The translations under genes were made by a program, and so were the position numbers. From contig CAVOXY010000030.1 of assembly GCA_963700515.1 (NCBI GenBank), positions 1 through 64,000 of the forward strand: 64,000 bases of DNA, given 5' to 3'. The notes under the pieces are model-generated. The model made no database searches. It saw nothing but the letters and a program-made list of their open reading frames with translations, and was not told the origin of the DNA. Shown here one piece after another: positions 27,563 to 38,195 of the stretch. This DNA comes from JAJRVM01 sp963700515. Its GTDB lineage: Bacteria > Planctomycetota > Planctomycetia > Pirellulales > Pirellulaceae. How positions within the stretch are numbered: position 1 is the first letter of the stretch; every line of letters starts with the position of its first letter.

Positions 27563-28108
27563 TTACATGGACGCCGTGAATTGCCCGCCCCGGTGTTTGA
27601 ACGAGGTGTGCAATGCGAAAGCCAGCGCGACGGCCAAGGGAATGACGATCTGCGGCCAGCGAGACAAGTCGGGCGGAAATCCCAATCCGACGGATAGGTT
27701 GCCGGTGCCCGGGGCCGTTGGCATGCGGAAGGTGACCATCAACAGACCGGAGACGAAGGCCACGAGCGTCGAGGCGGTGAGCCACCAGGCTAATCCCGCC
27801 CGGCTGCGATGGGCGACCCAGGCGATGATCATGGTCAGTACGATCGCTGGTACATAAGCCAGGCCGTGTATCAGAATGCCGGCGGCTGTCGTAGCCCAAC
27901 TGGCGTCTTTATAGGACTGGAACAGGCTGAGGATGCCGGCGAGTCCCATCGTGTAGGCGACCCACAGCAACAGGAGCACGGGCACGGGAAGCAATAAGAA
28001 GGTCACGATGGGATGGCGGAGGGCGAACTTGGCCCGAGTCGCTTCTGCTGCCGCTGTCGCCACCTCCTGTGGCTGGCCCAATCGCGTTTCCAGATAATCG
28101 CTCTTCAC
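27563..28108 (-). CDS. Integral membrane protein of unknown function
   Basis: 181 residues with four hydrophobic helices: TFLLLPVPVLLLLWVAYTMGL (about 36-56), a second around residues 72-97 (AGILIHGLAYVPAIVLTMIIAWVAH), a third around 106-126 (LAWWLTASTLVAFVSGLLMVTF) and a fourth near 150-167 (IVIPLAVALAFALHTSF). A short charged N-terminus precedes helix one. I recognise no family. It is upstream of fxsA on the minus strand in gene order, but about 150 bases separate them. Confidence 0.65.
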   Translation of the reverse strand: MKSDYLETRLGQPQEVATAAAEATRAKFALRHPIVTFLLLPVPVLLLLWVAYTMGLAGILSLFQSYKDASWATTAAGILIHGLAYVPAIVLTMIIAWVAHRSRAGLAWWLTASTLVAFVSGLLMVTFRMPTAPGTGNLSVGLGFPPDLSRWPQIVIPLAVALAFALHTSFKHRGGQFTASM

Positions 28109-28259
28109 TGCTTCGTGCGCTCATTGCGTGATTCCTTTCTTCGCAACAGAGATCCTCGATATGGTCGCGCGTCTTTCACACTTGAGTCTTTTCGCGTGAG
28201 ACCGATCGCCTTGAATCGGAACGGTTCCTCAGGCCGACGTGCTGCTCGGCCCAGTCGCG

Positions 28260-28754
28260 TCATTTCTCCTGGTGATCGGTGCCGTCGAGGGGAGTGCGGC
28301 GCGAAGGCTCCTTGGGTGCAGAAGAATCAACGATGTAAGAATCGATGATCTCCGTGCGCTCTGCGCTCCCCGTTGATCCAAACGAGCCAACGCGGAAGTG
28401 GCGACCGATCCAGCGGCGTAGCAGTTGGCGGTACCGGCGGCGAAAGAAGGGGATCAGCAGCGACAGTCCCACCGCGTCGGTCAGCAGTCCCGGGGTGAGC
28501 AACAATGCGCCGGCGCAGAAGATCATAGCGGCGTCGAGCAGGGAGTCGGTGGGGATCTTTCCTTGGCTCGATTCCAGCTGAATATTACGCAGCGTCTTCC
28601 AGCCCTGCGAGCGAGCCAGGAGGGTTCCCGCCACACCGGTTCCGAGGACGACCAGCAGTGCCGTCCAGGGGCTCGTCTGCCGAGCCAGTAGCAACAGCAG
28701 CGTCAGCTCGGCCATGGGCACAAGCACGAACAGCGCCAGCAATTTCCATAACAA
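28260..28754 (-). CDS. fxsA: FxsA family membrane protein
   Basis: 164 residues. The product has the FxsA pattern: two N-terminal helices (LLALFVLVPMAELTLLLLLAR and ALLVVLGTGVAGTLLARSQG), the conserved L-LARSQGWKTL region, a third hydrophobic stretch AAMIFCAGALLLTPGLLTDAVG with the GLLTDxxG signature, then basic RRRYRQLLRRW and a soluble tail. In E. coli FxsA relieves F-exclusion of phage T7; its normal role is unknown. It ends a few bases before nothing else on this strand and begins just 22 bases after the TPR gene's stop, so it is likely co-transcribed with it. Confidence 0.85.
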   Translation of the reverse strand: MLWKLLALFVLVPMAELTLLLLLARQTSPWTALLVVLGTGVAGTLLARSQGWKTLRNIQLESSQGKIPTDSLLDAAMIFCAGALLLTPGLLTDAVGLSLLIPFFRRRYRQLLRRWIGRHFRVGSFGSTGSAERTEIIDSYIVDSSAPKEPSRRTPLDGTDHQEK

Positions 28755-28776
28755 GATATCCGATTCCCGTTCTGCG

Positions 28777-30796
28777 CTACCGGCGTTTCTTCGAGTCCGA
28801 GGCAGGTGGTTCGTATTCGGCCGCTTTCCGCGCCATCAAATCGGCCTTCTTCTCGTCACCCAACTCGCGATACATCGCCGCCAGATTCTGGTACGGGACG
28901 GCCAGGGCGACTTTCTTGAACGTGCCATCCCGGATCGCCTTGCCAATCAGTGCCGCACCCTCTTCCGTGGCCGAGACCGCTTGGTTCCGCCGGCCCGCTT
29001 CCCACAACGAGATGCCGACACTTACCAATCGTTCGCCAAGCAACCCCCGTTCGTCGAGCAGACTGTCCGGACAGGAATCCGTCAGTTGTGGCATCGCCTT
29101 GTCGTACCAACTGGTCGCCATGGCATGATCGTGCTTGTGGATGGCATGAATCGAACCCATCAGGAAGTGCAATTGTGCCAAGTGGTGTGTCGTTTCAGCC
29201 GTTTTCTCGCGGACGTGGCTGGCGGCGGTCATCAGCGCTTCGGCATTGTTGGCCAGTTGCAGCGACTGGTCGGGATGTCCCTGGTTCTGCAATACTTGAG
29301 CGGCATGCCAGAGCCCCGTCCCTAAACGCCATTCCACGAGCGATTGGAAGTCCTCGTCGTCGGATTGAGCGATCAAATCGCGGCCGAGATGAATCGCGGC
29401 ATCAGCAATCTTGTCCGGAGACCCCTGTCCTTCCAGTACCTGCAGACAGTGTAGTGACGCACTGTAGACGCTCAGCAGAATCGCGCGTGACGCACCATCC
29501 TTCTCAATGTGTTCGTTCGCCGCCTTTTCCGCACTGGCCAACCATTGCGGGACGACCTGATGCTTCTGTTTCCACGGACCGTAGGCGAGTATCTCGGCCA
29601 GCGACAGCTCGGCGTGAATCAATAGCTGACGTGCTCGCAAGCGAGCGTCCTTCTCCTCCTGAGAGGTTTGGGCGGCGGCCAGCTTGATTGCCGTGACCGT
29701 CTCCTGCATCGCCTGTTTGTAGTTGTAATTCGGAGTCGCCGCCAGGATGCGACCATAGATGAAACGAGCTTCTGCTTGATCGAGCGGTGATAGGTTGTCG
29801 TCCTTCAACACGGAAAGGAGCGTTTCCGTGGCCTCCTTGTGCTGCCCCATCTGTCGCTGTAAGTCGGCCAACACAATGCGATATTCGGCCTGCTTCACGT
29901 CCAGGTCGACAGCTTTTCTGGCGGCATCCATCGCCGAGGTAATACGGCCGCATTGCCCATCCAGACGGGCGGCCCAGGCAAACGCTTCGGCGTCGTTCGG
30001 TAGTAATTGCTCGACGGTGTGAAGGTCAGCCAATCGCTTGGCCATCAGTTCGGCCGAGGCCTGTTGCACGCGGAGTAAGAAACGGCTCGACCGAAATGCG
30101 CTCGAGGACCACCTGTCCCACCTTCGGTTCCTCCCCGGTGCCGGCCGTGCCATCGAAGGCAAGCATCAAGGCACGCTCCGGGTACACTTCTCCCAGCGGG
30201 CGGTCGGCGTCGTCACGAATCTCGACCGGCTGAAACTCCTCCAGCTTCAGTTCCTTGACCACCTCTGCACGCGTACTGGGAGCTGCCAGGTGAATGACGA
30301 TGGACGTGACGACATGGTCGACCAGGGTGATCTGCACGGACGGAAAAGGCCCCAGTGCAAACACCAGTTTCTCCTGCGAGTCGCTGGAAGTCGTCTCTTG
30401 CGGCTCGCCGAGTTTCTCCAAGACGTCCTGCCGAGTCGATTCGCCCGGTGTCAACTCCTTGAAACTCGCTGGGCGGATTCCGTTGACCGCGTTGGTGATT
30501 TGTTTCGCTTTCTGAGCGTGCTGCGGCAGTGGCTCTGGCGCCAACCGCACTGCCGGGGCTGACACGGGAGCGATGACGCTCGGCGCCGGTGACAGCGGCG
30601 CCTCCTCCACCGGGATCAGCTTGACCGCAGCCGGCAACGCCCCGGGCTCCTGGGGAGCGGACTGGGTAGGGTCCACCTCCTGGCCCCCGACGGCAGTGAC
30701 CGCCAGCAGACCGAGACCGATCGCCCACGTGAGACTTCGTGGCAATCGACGGCAGATTGCCTGTTGGACGTGGAGAGTGGAACGGTTGTGTCCCAT
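28777..30796 (-). CDS. Exported TPR protein with an N-terminal SmpA/OmlA-like domain (one frameshift)
   Basis: Joined translation is about 670 residues. The ATG at 30796 has AGGAGG 8 bases upstream and opens a signal peptide (LTWAIGLGLLAVTAVGG). A proline/alanine linker leads to a domain near residues 100-170 with LTPGESTRQDVLEKLGEPQET, the pattern of SmpA/OmlA (BamE-like) folds, then many helical TPR-like repeats (AFAWAARLDGQCGRITSAMDAARKAVDL, QAEYRIVLADLQRQMGQHKEA and others) to the end. The frame breaks near 30080: VLERISVEPF continues as LLRVQQASAELMAKR in another frame. Probably periplasmic; function unknown. Confidence 0.7.
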
Positions 30797-30998
30797 GACG
30801 TGCTCCTCCTGAACACTAATGCCACACCGGCGTCGTGCCTGTGCGGAGTCCCCCGATCGGACAATGGCGGGACATCATAGCCAGCTTCGACGAATCAGGT
30901 CCAGAGGAATTTCTCAGAACTTCAAGAATCGGCCGAATTCCCCCCCCAGTTTGCCTGTCTTGCCGCAGGAGCCTCTCCATTTTTGCGGCGATTTGCGG

Positions 30999-31947
30999 CT
31001 AATAGCCCAGTTTGTCGCGAACGAACTGACGACTGATTTTCAAGCTCTCTCGCAACGGCCGCGTCAGTACCAGACCCTGGGGATGCGCCAGTTCGATGAC
31101 CGCATCGCCGGCAAAGTTGATCTTCTTCAAGGCCTGGCTGATCGCGGCATAATCCATTTTTCCTTCGCCCATGGCCTCGACCCAGGTCTTATCTTCCTGT
31201 TGATCGCGGAGGTGAAGAAAGACAATTCGATCGCCGAACTGCAACAGGAAATCCACCGGATTGACTCCTGCCTGGACCAGCCAATCGAGATCGGGACCGA
31301 GCTTGATGTCGGGAATCCGCTGCAGCGTTCCTTTCACGTCGTGCATGCCGTCTCGGACTTCATAGGTGTGGTTGTGCAGGTTCAACACGACCTTGTTCGC
31401 CTCGCACAGCTTGCTGATCTTACGGAGCGTATCGGCCTGAACGTCCAGTTGTTCCGGTGTCTTCCTGCCGCCCGAGTCGCCCACGGAAGTTCCCAGCGTC
31501 CGGCCACCCAGTTTTGCCAGCCGTGTGATCACTCGTTCGGCATCATCGAGAATCTTGCTTTGCTGTTGCCGATCCCACATGGCTGCGCCAAACGAGGTTC
31601 CCAACACGGGCAAGCTGATGCTTGTGGGAAAGCTCACCGATGCGCTCGACCGAATTGTCGCCGTAGAGCGCCGTATGCATCAGCTCAATCGCATCCATCT
31701 CGGCGTATTTCATGTCGGCAAAGATGTCGTTCAGCGCCGGTGTGATATCGTAGTCGGGCATGGTTGCCGCGTAGACCCAGGGGTGGGCAGCCACCGTAAC
31801 ATGGTGTGGCTTCTCTGGGGGTGGCTCCTCCGCGTGCGGCTCCGCTGGGCTGTCCGTCTGGGCGAAGGCTAGTTGTGCAGCTCCCAACAGCGCCAGGGCG
31901 CTGCCCGTCTCGTGCAGGAATCGGCGGCGAGTTAAATGCTCGGACAT
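30999..31947 (-). CDS. Tat-exported sugar phosphate isomerase/epimerase-like TIM-barrel protein (one frameshift)
   Basis: Joined translation is about 315 residues. The ATG at 31947 has GGAGG 9 bases upstream and opens MSEHLTRRRFLHETG, a twin-arginine signal followed by a hydrophobic stretch ALALLGAAQLAFA. The mature part is an AP-endonuclease-2/xylose-isomerase-like barrel, with LNLHNHTYE, a metal-ligand-type histidine region, HLRDQQ and the closing VIELAHPQ. The frame breaks near 31615, joining SHKHQL to PVLGTSFGAAMWD. Many planctomycetes carry families of these exported proteins. The substrate is unknown. Confidence 0.8.
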
Positions 31948-32083
31948 GATCTGTATCCTCCGCAGGGGCGCTGATCTTCGGGAAGGAAAACTCAGGTTAA
32001 AAGATCTGCATGTGGCCAGCAAGTGCTGTAGCTCATGTTGAGGTCGGCGCGACGGGAGCGGTTCTGAGGGCCAGCCGTCTGGT

Positions 32084-32845
32084 TCATGCGGCGTCCAATT
32101 TCTGAGCGACGACCAGGAGGTCTGGGCTGGCGGCCTGGTCATATGAGGTGTCTTGGTAGCTGCCGAGACAACGCACCGACTGGGCTCCGGCGTCGGAAAG
32201 CCAGTCAGTGAGTTGCTCCGGGGTGAGTCCCAGGAAAGGAACCGATTGACTGGTCAACTCGGCCGGCTTTGCCAGCGGAACGATGACCAGGTTGACGAAT
32301 CCTTGCGAGCCACATCGATGGATCCCCTTGACGACAATCGCTTCTCCGTCGGTGCCGGCCAAGTGGCGACCCTTTTGCCAGACGACAGGTCCGTCGGGCA
32401 GCGCCCACAGATTGGCAACTTGGAGCACCACGATTCCGCCGGGTCGCACCGCACGCAGCATCTCCTGCGTCGCGGTCTTTGCCGTGGCGTGATCGGGCGA
32501 GAGCGCCAGGGAATTGCCGATACAGATGGCCGCGTCAAACGGCCGCTCGCAGTGCACGGACTCATGGAACGATCGCACTTTCCAAACCAGTCCCACCGGC
32601 TCCCCAAACGCGCTTCGCGCCCGTTGGATCATGGCTGGGCTGATATCCGCTCCTTCCACCTGCAGACCCCACTCATGAAACAGGGCCGCATGATGTCCTG
32701 TGCCACAGGCGACGTCGACGAGCGATCGGACACCGAACGCTGCAAACAGCTCTCGATAGAACGGCGTCTCCCGCGCCAACCGCTTGGGCCAGTCGACGAT
32801 CGCTTCATACACGTCGGTCAGATCATCAAATAGCGGACTCGGCAT
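32084..32845 (-). CDS. Class I SAM-dependent methyltransferase
   Basis: 253 residues. The SAM-binding motif I VDVACGTGHHAALFHEWGLQVEGADISPAMI (residues about 43-72) contains the glycine-rich loop and the acidic residue that holds the SAM ribose; AICIGNSLALSPD is motif II-like and LRAVRPGGIVVLQV is motif III. The substrate is not predictable. It is 87 bases downstream of the MnmE-like gene on the same strand and may be co-transcribed with it. Confidence 0.85.
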   Translation of the reverse strand: MPSPLFDDLTDVYEAIVDWPKRLARETPFYRELFAAFGVRSLVDVACGTGHHAALFHEWGLQVEGADISPAMIQRARSAFGEPVGLVWKVRSFHESVHCERPFDAAICIGNSLALSPDHATAKTATQEMLRAVRPGGIVVLQVANLWALPDGPVVWQKGRHLAGTDGEAIVVKGIHRCGSQGFVNLVIVPLAKPAELTSQSVPFLGLTPEQLTDWLSDAGAQSVRCLGSYQDTSYDQAASPDLLVVAQKLDAA

Positions 32846-32932
32846 GCTGGTATCGCTCCGGGAGCCAAAACGCGGTATGCGAACGGGCTGTCAATTGGCA
32901 TTGGTCATGGTGGTCAGGTATTGGTGCATTGG

Positions 32933-34156
32933 TCATTGGTTTCCGGCGTTGCGCCCGAAGAGTTGGTGGATAGCATGCTCGGCTCGTGCCAGGTCGCCGG
33001 AGTGCACGGCAGCGAGCGCCTGAGTCAGGCACTCGATGTGTTCCGGCAGGAACGGAATCGGGGTCCCTGGCGGTGGGACGTGCGGTACGAGGCAGCGGGA
33101 AACCGCGTCGACCAATTCAGCGATCCCCGCGCCGGTGGTCGCGCTGGTCATGATCCCGGGTGGACGATCCGTGGGAATCGCGGTGACCAGGTCGGATTTG
33201 TTATGCACGAGCAGGGATCCGCGGCGGGTCTGGGTGGGCCACTGCCGGTCGTCGTGCTGCCAGGGTCGTGCTGCATCCGCCACGATCAGCAACAGGTCGG
33301 CGGTGTCCGCGCGCTGCCGCGCACGACGAATCCCCTCCGATTCGACCTCGTCCTCGGCGGTTCCCAGGCCTGCCGTATCCGCCAGTTCGACAGGCCACCC
33401 CGCGATCGCCGTCACGTCGGTCAGGATATCGCGCGTCGTGCCGGCCTCGTGGCACACCAGGGCCCGCTGGTAGCCGAGCAACGCGTTGACGAGGCTGCTC
33501 TTGCCGACGTTGGTCCTGCCGACCAACACGATTTGCCAGGGGCGAATCAGCCGCTCTCCGAACAGTGACCGATCGAGCAGTTCTTGCCATTGCCGGGCCG
33601 CGGCCTGCGGCCTGCCTCCGGCAAGCTGTTGTAGGGTTTGGTCCACGGCGTGGGAAAGAACGCCCCGATACTGGTCGAGCAAGACCGCGGCGACACGTGG
33701 CGTGCGTGCCTGGGACAGCGCCAGCCAAGCGTCGGCGACGATCCGATCCGGCTCCCCCCTTCTCAACCACTCTGGCGCGGGCACGAACTGGCAACCCTCC
33801 GCCAATGAGTGAATGGACGATGGATCTCACGGCGGCCGCTCCACCATGGCAATGCACCTCGACATGTTCTTGGTCGCGGCAGGACACCACCAGTTCCTCG
33901 CCCGGTGTCTCGTCGGCAAGATCAGCGGGCGTTTGCCAGCGACCGACGACGATGCGATCCGCGGGGAATTCATCCAGCGGCCGCAATTTGACGGGACAAA
34001 CAGACGTCCCACCAGTTGCTTGGCGCATGGCCCGTCCACCACGATGCTGGCCACGGCACCACGACCCGTGGGAGTCAGCACGGCGACCTGGCAGGCACGC
34101 TCGGCCGCCTCTGCTCGACTTGGTTGTGACACTGCGGCCGGATCGGGTACTACCAT
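32933..34156 (-). CDS. MnmE/TrmE-like GTPase, divergent (two compensating frameshifts)
   Basis: Joined translation is about 410 residues. The N-terminal part (VAVLTPTGRGAVASIVVDGP, then VEVHCHGGAAAVRSIV) matches the tetrahydrofolate-binding domain of MnmE, the GTPase that with MnmG modifies the wobble uridine of tRNAs. The G domain is complete: GRTNVGKSS (G1), GTTRDI (G2), DTAGL (G3), HNKSDL (G4). The product ends LARAEHAIHQLFGRNAGNQ, without the C-terminal CIGK motif whose cysteine is catalytic in E. coli MnmE. Breaks lie in a GGG run near 33993 and near 33805, and the second restores the first frame. The start ATG at 34156 has no obvious ribosome binding site. Confidence 0.75.
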
Positions 34157-34221
34157 GTTGCTGATGCCATGTTGCTGCGGCTCACTGCGTACTGCCTGTT
34201 GGCAGGTGAGTGTAGGTGTAT

Positions 34222-35077
34222 TCAGAAGTTCCCGGACAAATGACGAAAACCGGTGAGGGCGATGCCCCGCAAGACAAGGTTGGGGTCGAACTTGATTTCG
34301 CGTCCCAGCAAGCGAGCCAGATGCATGCCATCGCCGCCGGTGCAGTAGATTTCGGGGACGTTGGATAAGGTCGCACTCATTTGCGTGATGAGTTCCCGGA
34401 TGGCGCCGACACAGCCCCACACGATACCGCTCCGAATAGCCTCCTGCGTCGACTTGCCGATCGGCGCGGGCGCTGCCGAGAGATCGGCGAGATCTACCAG
34501 AGGCAACGCGTCGGTGGCGTGGGCCAAGGCCGCGGCCGCCGTCTGGATGCCCGGCAGAATGGCTCCGCCGCGGAATACACCGTCACGGGTGATGAGGTCA
34601 ACCGTCACGGCGGTACCGGCATCCACGACAATCGCGGCGTGGTGCGGATTCCGCAGTTCGTTGGCCGCCACGGCCGCCGCCAGTCGATCCGTGCCGACAC
34701 GTTCCGGGGCTCGCACATCGATTTCCAGCGGGAATGACTGAACGTTGAGCAACACGTACTCGTCGTGCGGACGCCGCTGGCGGAGCCAGGTCGAGAACTG
34801 CGACTGCAATCTGTCGATGGACGCTCACCGCATACCAGCGATGGGCCGCGGCGGGCAACCGGACCAACAGTGCCTCCAGGCCTGGCGGGGGCAATGCCGT
34901 GGTGTCGAGCGAAAGAACGTCGTGACCGTCGACGACGATTGGATTGATGCCGTCGAGTTGGAGATCCACTTCCGCGGCGGCCTGCTCGTCATCGGTCGAC
35001 ACGCGGAACCGGCCCAGTTTGACGGCGCTATTTCCAATGTCGGCGGCGATCAGGTGGCAGGAATGTTTAGGCATCAT
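34222..35077 (-). CDS. coaX: Type III pantothenate kinase (one frameshift)
   Basis: Joined translation is about 285 residues. CoaX phosphorylates pantothenate, the first committed step to CoA. DIGNSAVKLGRF near the N-terminus is the phosphate-binding motif (DxGN), GTDRLAAAVAA the middle signature, VVDAGTAVTVDLI the second phosphate motif, and GGAILPGI the third. The frame breaks near 34810, between SVHRQ and LQSQFSTWLRQRRP. Its start overlaps the 3' end of obg by 11 bases, so the two are translationally coupled. panB lies 9 kb away. Confidence 0.9.
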
Positions 35078-36126
35078 GGCGGTCGAGTTGAGTGGGGTGG
35101 GAGTCGACCCCGACCGGCTCGGATGCCGGCTTGTTCACACTTTGCAGCAACAGCGATGCAATCGCCTGGAGGAGGTGATTGAGACCGTGCCCGGTGACGG
35201 CGGAAATCAGCAGCGGATCACACTGAGTCTCGTCCCGCAGTCGTTGTCGGACTTCGTCGGCACCGGGCAACTCCGCTTTCGTGACCGCCACGATCTCCGG
35301 ACGCTCGCCCAAAGACTGTTTGTGCAGTGTCAGCTCGGCACGAATCGCGCGATAGTTGGCAACCGGGTCCGTACCATCCATGGGCATGGGCTCCACCAGG
35401 TGAACGAGGATTCCTGCGCGTTCGATATGCCGCAGAAACTCATGCCCCAACCCGACACCGGCGTGGGCCCCTTCGATCAGGCCGGGGATGTCGGCCAACA
35501 CAAACGTGCGATCGATGTCGATCCGCACGCGGCCCAAGTGTGGCACTTTCGTCGTGAACGGATAATCGGCGATTTCCGGCCGAGCGTGGGAAACGCGACT
35601 CAACAGCGTGCTTTTCCCCGCGTTCGGCTTGCCGATCAAGCCGACATCGGCAATCACCTTCAGCTCCAAAGTCAGCGTGCGCCGCTCACCTTCCTCGCCG
35701 AGCGTGTGTTCGCGCGGGGCCTGGTTGGTCGCGGATTTGAAATGGGTGTTTCCCTTGCCCCCTTTTCCTCCCCGCGCCGCGACGAACTGATCACCCGCGA
35801 GGACCATGTCTTTCATCACGAATTGTTGCTGTTCGCCCATCACAACGGTGCCGACCGGAACATGGATGATCAGGTCCTTGCCGCTGCGCCCGTGACGCTT
35901 CGCGCCGCTACCGTGCCGTCCGTTCCCGGCATGCCAAGATCGGCGGTGGACCAATGCCGCCAGGCTGTCGACTCCCTCTTCCGCGAGGATGATCACGCTG
36001 CCGCCATGGCCCCCGTCGCCGCCGTCGGGACCTCCTTTGGGTACGTACCGCTCCCGACGGAAGCTCAGACAACCGTTGCCGCCGCGTGCCGGCACGGACC
36101 TCGATCTGCACACGATCAACAAACAT
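35067..36126 (-). CDS. obg: GTPase Obg/CgtA (N-terminal frameshift)
   Basis: Joined translation is about 352 residues. Obg is an essential GTPase in late 50S assembly and stress control. The start MFVDRVQIEVRAG (ATG 36126) is canonical for the Obg fold; the frame breaks near 36098, and GGNGCLSFRRERYVPKGGPDGGDGGHGG continues in another frame. Then come the rest of the glycine-rich Obg fold (ARGGKGGKGNTHFKS), the G domain (GKPNAGKST, TTKVPH, DIPGLIEGA; G4 reads VTKAEL) and a short C-terminal tail. In G4 the usual NKxD is TKAE, an unusual substitution at the guanine-specifying position. It follows rpmA, as usual in bacteria. Confidence 0.92.
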
Positions 36127-36367
36127 CGGTGGAAAACTGCCTTCCGGTGGGACGGGGATGGTACCTCGGCCGGCAAGCTGGATGGTCACATCGCAGAAAA
36201 ATTGGTGAAATACTGGCGGCAGCTGCCGGCCGACACCTGCCCAAGTCTCGTCGAACCGATCCCGTTCATCCAGCAGCAACCATCTTTCGGCAACACGCAA
36301 AAAAGGGACAGCCCCCGGCCGGGAACGTCCCTTGATGCTGTTCGCTCATTACGGCGCAGCTCAACGG

Positions 36368-36613
36368 TCAATTGGCTAAGATGTTGATGCGACGCCCTTT
36401 GCGGTCGAACATCACGACCCCGTCGGTCAGCGCAAACAAGGTGAAATCCTTCCCCTGACCCACATTGGCACCAGGATGGAATTTGTTGCCTACCTGGCGA
36501 ATCAGGATGTTTCCTGCCCGCACCTTTTGTCCGCCAAACCGCTTTACGCCGAGCCGCTGCGCGTTCGAATCCCGGCCGTTTCGGCTCGAGCCTTGACCTT
36601 TCTTATGGGCCAT
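36368..36613 (-). CDS. rpmA: Large ribosomal subunit protein L27
   Basis: 81 residues: MAHKKGQGSSRNGRDSNAQR is the classical flexible N-terminus reaching the peptidyl transferase centre, followed by LGVKRFGGQKVRAGNILIRQ and KFHPGANVGQGKDFTLFAL. The ATG is supported by an AGGAC-type site about 8 bases upstream. obg is downstream as expected, but rplU (L21), normally just upstream, is absent here; an unknown exported protein gene occupies that position. Confidence 0.96.
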   Translation of the reverse strand: MAHKKGQGSSRNGRDSNAQRLGVKRFGGQKVRAGNILIRQVGNKFHPGANVGQGKDFTLFALTDGVVMFDRKGRRINILAN

Positions 36614-36668
36614 TGCGGGGGGTCCTCGTCAATGAAGTCCTGGTTGTCCCAGAGGGAAACCCTTACTT

Positions 36669-37636
36669 TTAGCGATAAACCCACAGAGTAATCAAGCCGT
36701 TGCCTGAGACCAAAAGCGGTGAGAATCTCGTACTGCCGCGCGGCATCGGGCGAATAGGGGACCCCGTAGTAGATGTGGTCCTCGTATTCGTCGATCGTGT
36801 CTCCGGGCCGCCAGAAGTTGAGTCGCAACGTTTTGGACAGGATTTCACGGCCCGTACCCGGCTTCTCGCCCGCCTGGTAGACATCCGGCAGATCGACCGG
36901 CTTGTAGGCGTTGGTCAACCCGTTCACAAAAATGGAGAAGAAGTCGATCCGTGGATCGATATCTTCCCAGGTGGCCAGCCCCCAGACTTCCTGCGGATCA
37001 TCGGGCGTGCTCAACGGGATCGGCATCGCGACTGATCTCGACGCTGTTCAACAGTTCCGCCCCTCGGACTTCGCGATCCTGGATCGGTTGTTTGGCGGCC
37101 GGGATGATCCGGTCCTGGTACGTCTTGGAGAAGTCATGACTTTCCAACAGAAACTGCGGAAAGAAATAACGCCCCTCGCGTGCCACCGGTGAATCCGTGA
37201 AAGTAATGCGTCCCCACTCGTCGGTGGAAGGCTCGGGAGTCAAATCGCCACCCAGGTAGCGCACCCGGTAGACGAGGTACCAGATCAGCTTCCGCTGCAT
37301 CTTGCCGCTGGCTTGCGGCACGTCCACATAGATCATCCGCAGTGGCTTGAAGGCGAATTCAAAGCTCCAAACCTCGCGCCGCAGCACCACGAGCTTCGAC
37401 TTCTCGAACACCGTTTGGCTCTTGGCAGCGTAGTTCGGTTCCCAGTTTGTATCCGGGAGACCTTTGGCAATCTCCACCAATTCCAAGGGACCCGAATAGG
37501 TTTCCTCGTATTGCGGATCCGGCGGGATCACCGTCAGTACACCGGGCGCATACTGCCGGGACTGCGCCGAGACCGCTCCGACCGTGGAAACCAATGCCGC
37601 GAGCACAAGAGACCATGAAGCCAATCGCCAGACCAT
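36669..37636 (-). CDS. Exported protein of unknown function (probable two frameshifts)
   Basis: Joined translation is about 320 residues. The ATG at 37636 opens MVWRLASWSLVLAALVSTVGAVSAQ, a signal peptide; an ATG at 37693 is possible. The body is mixed beta and aromatic-rich (VVLRREVWSFEFAFKPLRMIYVDVPQ, KLIWYLVYRVRYLGGD, FFPQFLLESHDFSKTYQDRIIPAA). One break lies near 37015, joining VEISRDA to IPLSTPDDPQEVWG. A second near 36690 is likely, because one base removed after RLDY gives LWVYR and a stop at 36669; the uncorrected frame would run on into rpmA. I recognise no characterised family. Confidence 0.6.
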
Positions 37637-38195
37637 GAAGTTATCCCGACTCTTCGTTCGAGGGAGGATGTTGCCCGAGATGAACCGATTCAAGATGGGC
37701 CGGATCTTTAGTATAGTTGCCCAGTTTTCCCAGAATCAAGCATTCAAGACGCCCGGCCGAACAAAAGAAAGCCCAAAAGGTCGCTGCAACCGGACTATTC
37801 CCGTCAACTAGCTAGGATTTTCGGCGCCAAGCTGCTGATCCCGTCAACCAGCGAGGATTTTCGGCGCCGAGCTGCCGATCACCCCCACCTGCCGGTGAGG
37901 CATGTTTTCCCCGGGGGAGAATCCCCCCGACGGTAGAGGGCGCACGGTGGGCGCTTGACTTGATTATACTTCGCGCACGAATTGTTGCAGCGAAGACGGC
38001 CATCGCTGGCTTGTTGTCACCCTTGAGCAAGCCGTCTCGTGCTCACACACCACGATTTCTCGTGCTCAGGCAACCCAATTATGGCGTGGACAACGCACTC
38101 GTCGACGCGACGCGGGTGCCGGCCGTCGGCAGGGTTCAGATGGCGGTGTCAGGACGTGGCCCCTGCGCACCGCATGGTGTGGCCGGGGGAACGGA
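37637..38195. other. Intergenic region around the tandem repeat
   Basis: Non-coding apart from the 40-bp repeat. It contains the presumed promoter for the 37636 to rpmA-obg-coaX gene set, but no box pair is clear. An AT-rich stretch at 37708-37750 (AGTATAGTTGCCC on the plus strand) may be involved. Confidence 0.35.
37801..37880. repeat. 40-bp tandem duplication
   Basis: Two adjacent 40-base units, both beginning CCGTCAAC and sharing AGGATTTTCGGCGCC, with 36 of 40 positions identical (differences at unit positions 9, 13, 29 and 36). They lie upstream of the exported protein gene at 37636. Confidence 0.8.
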
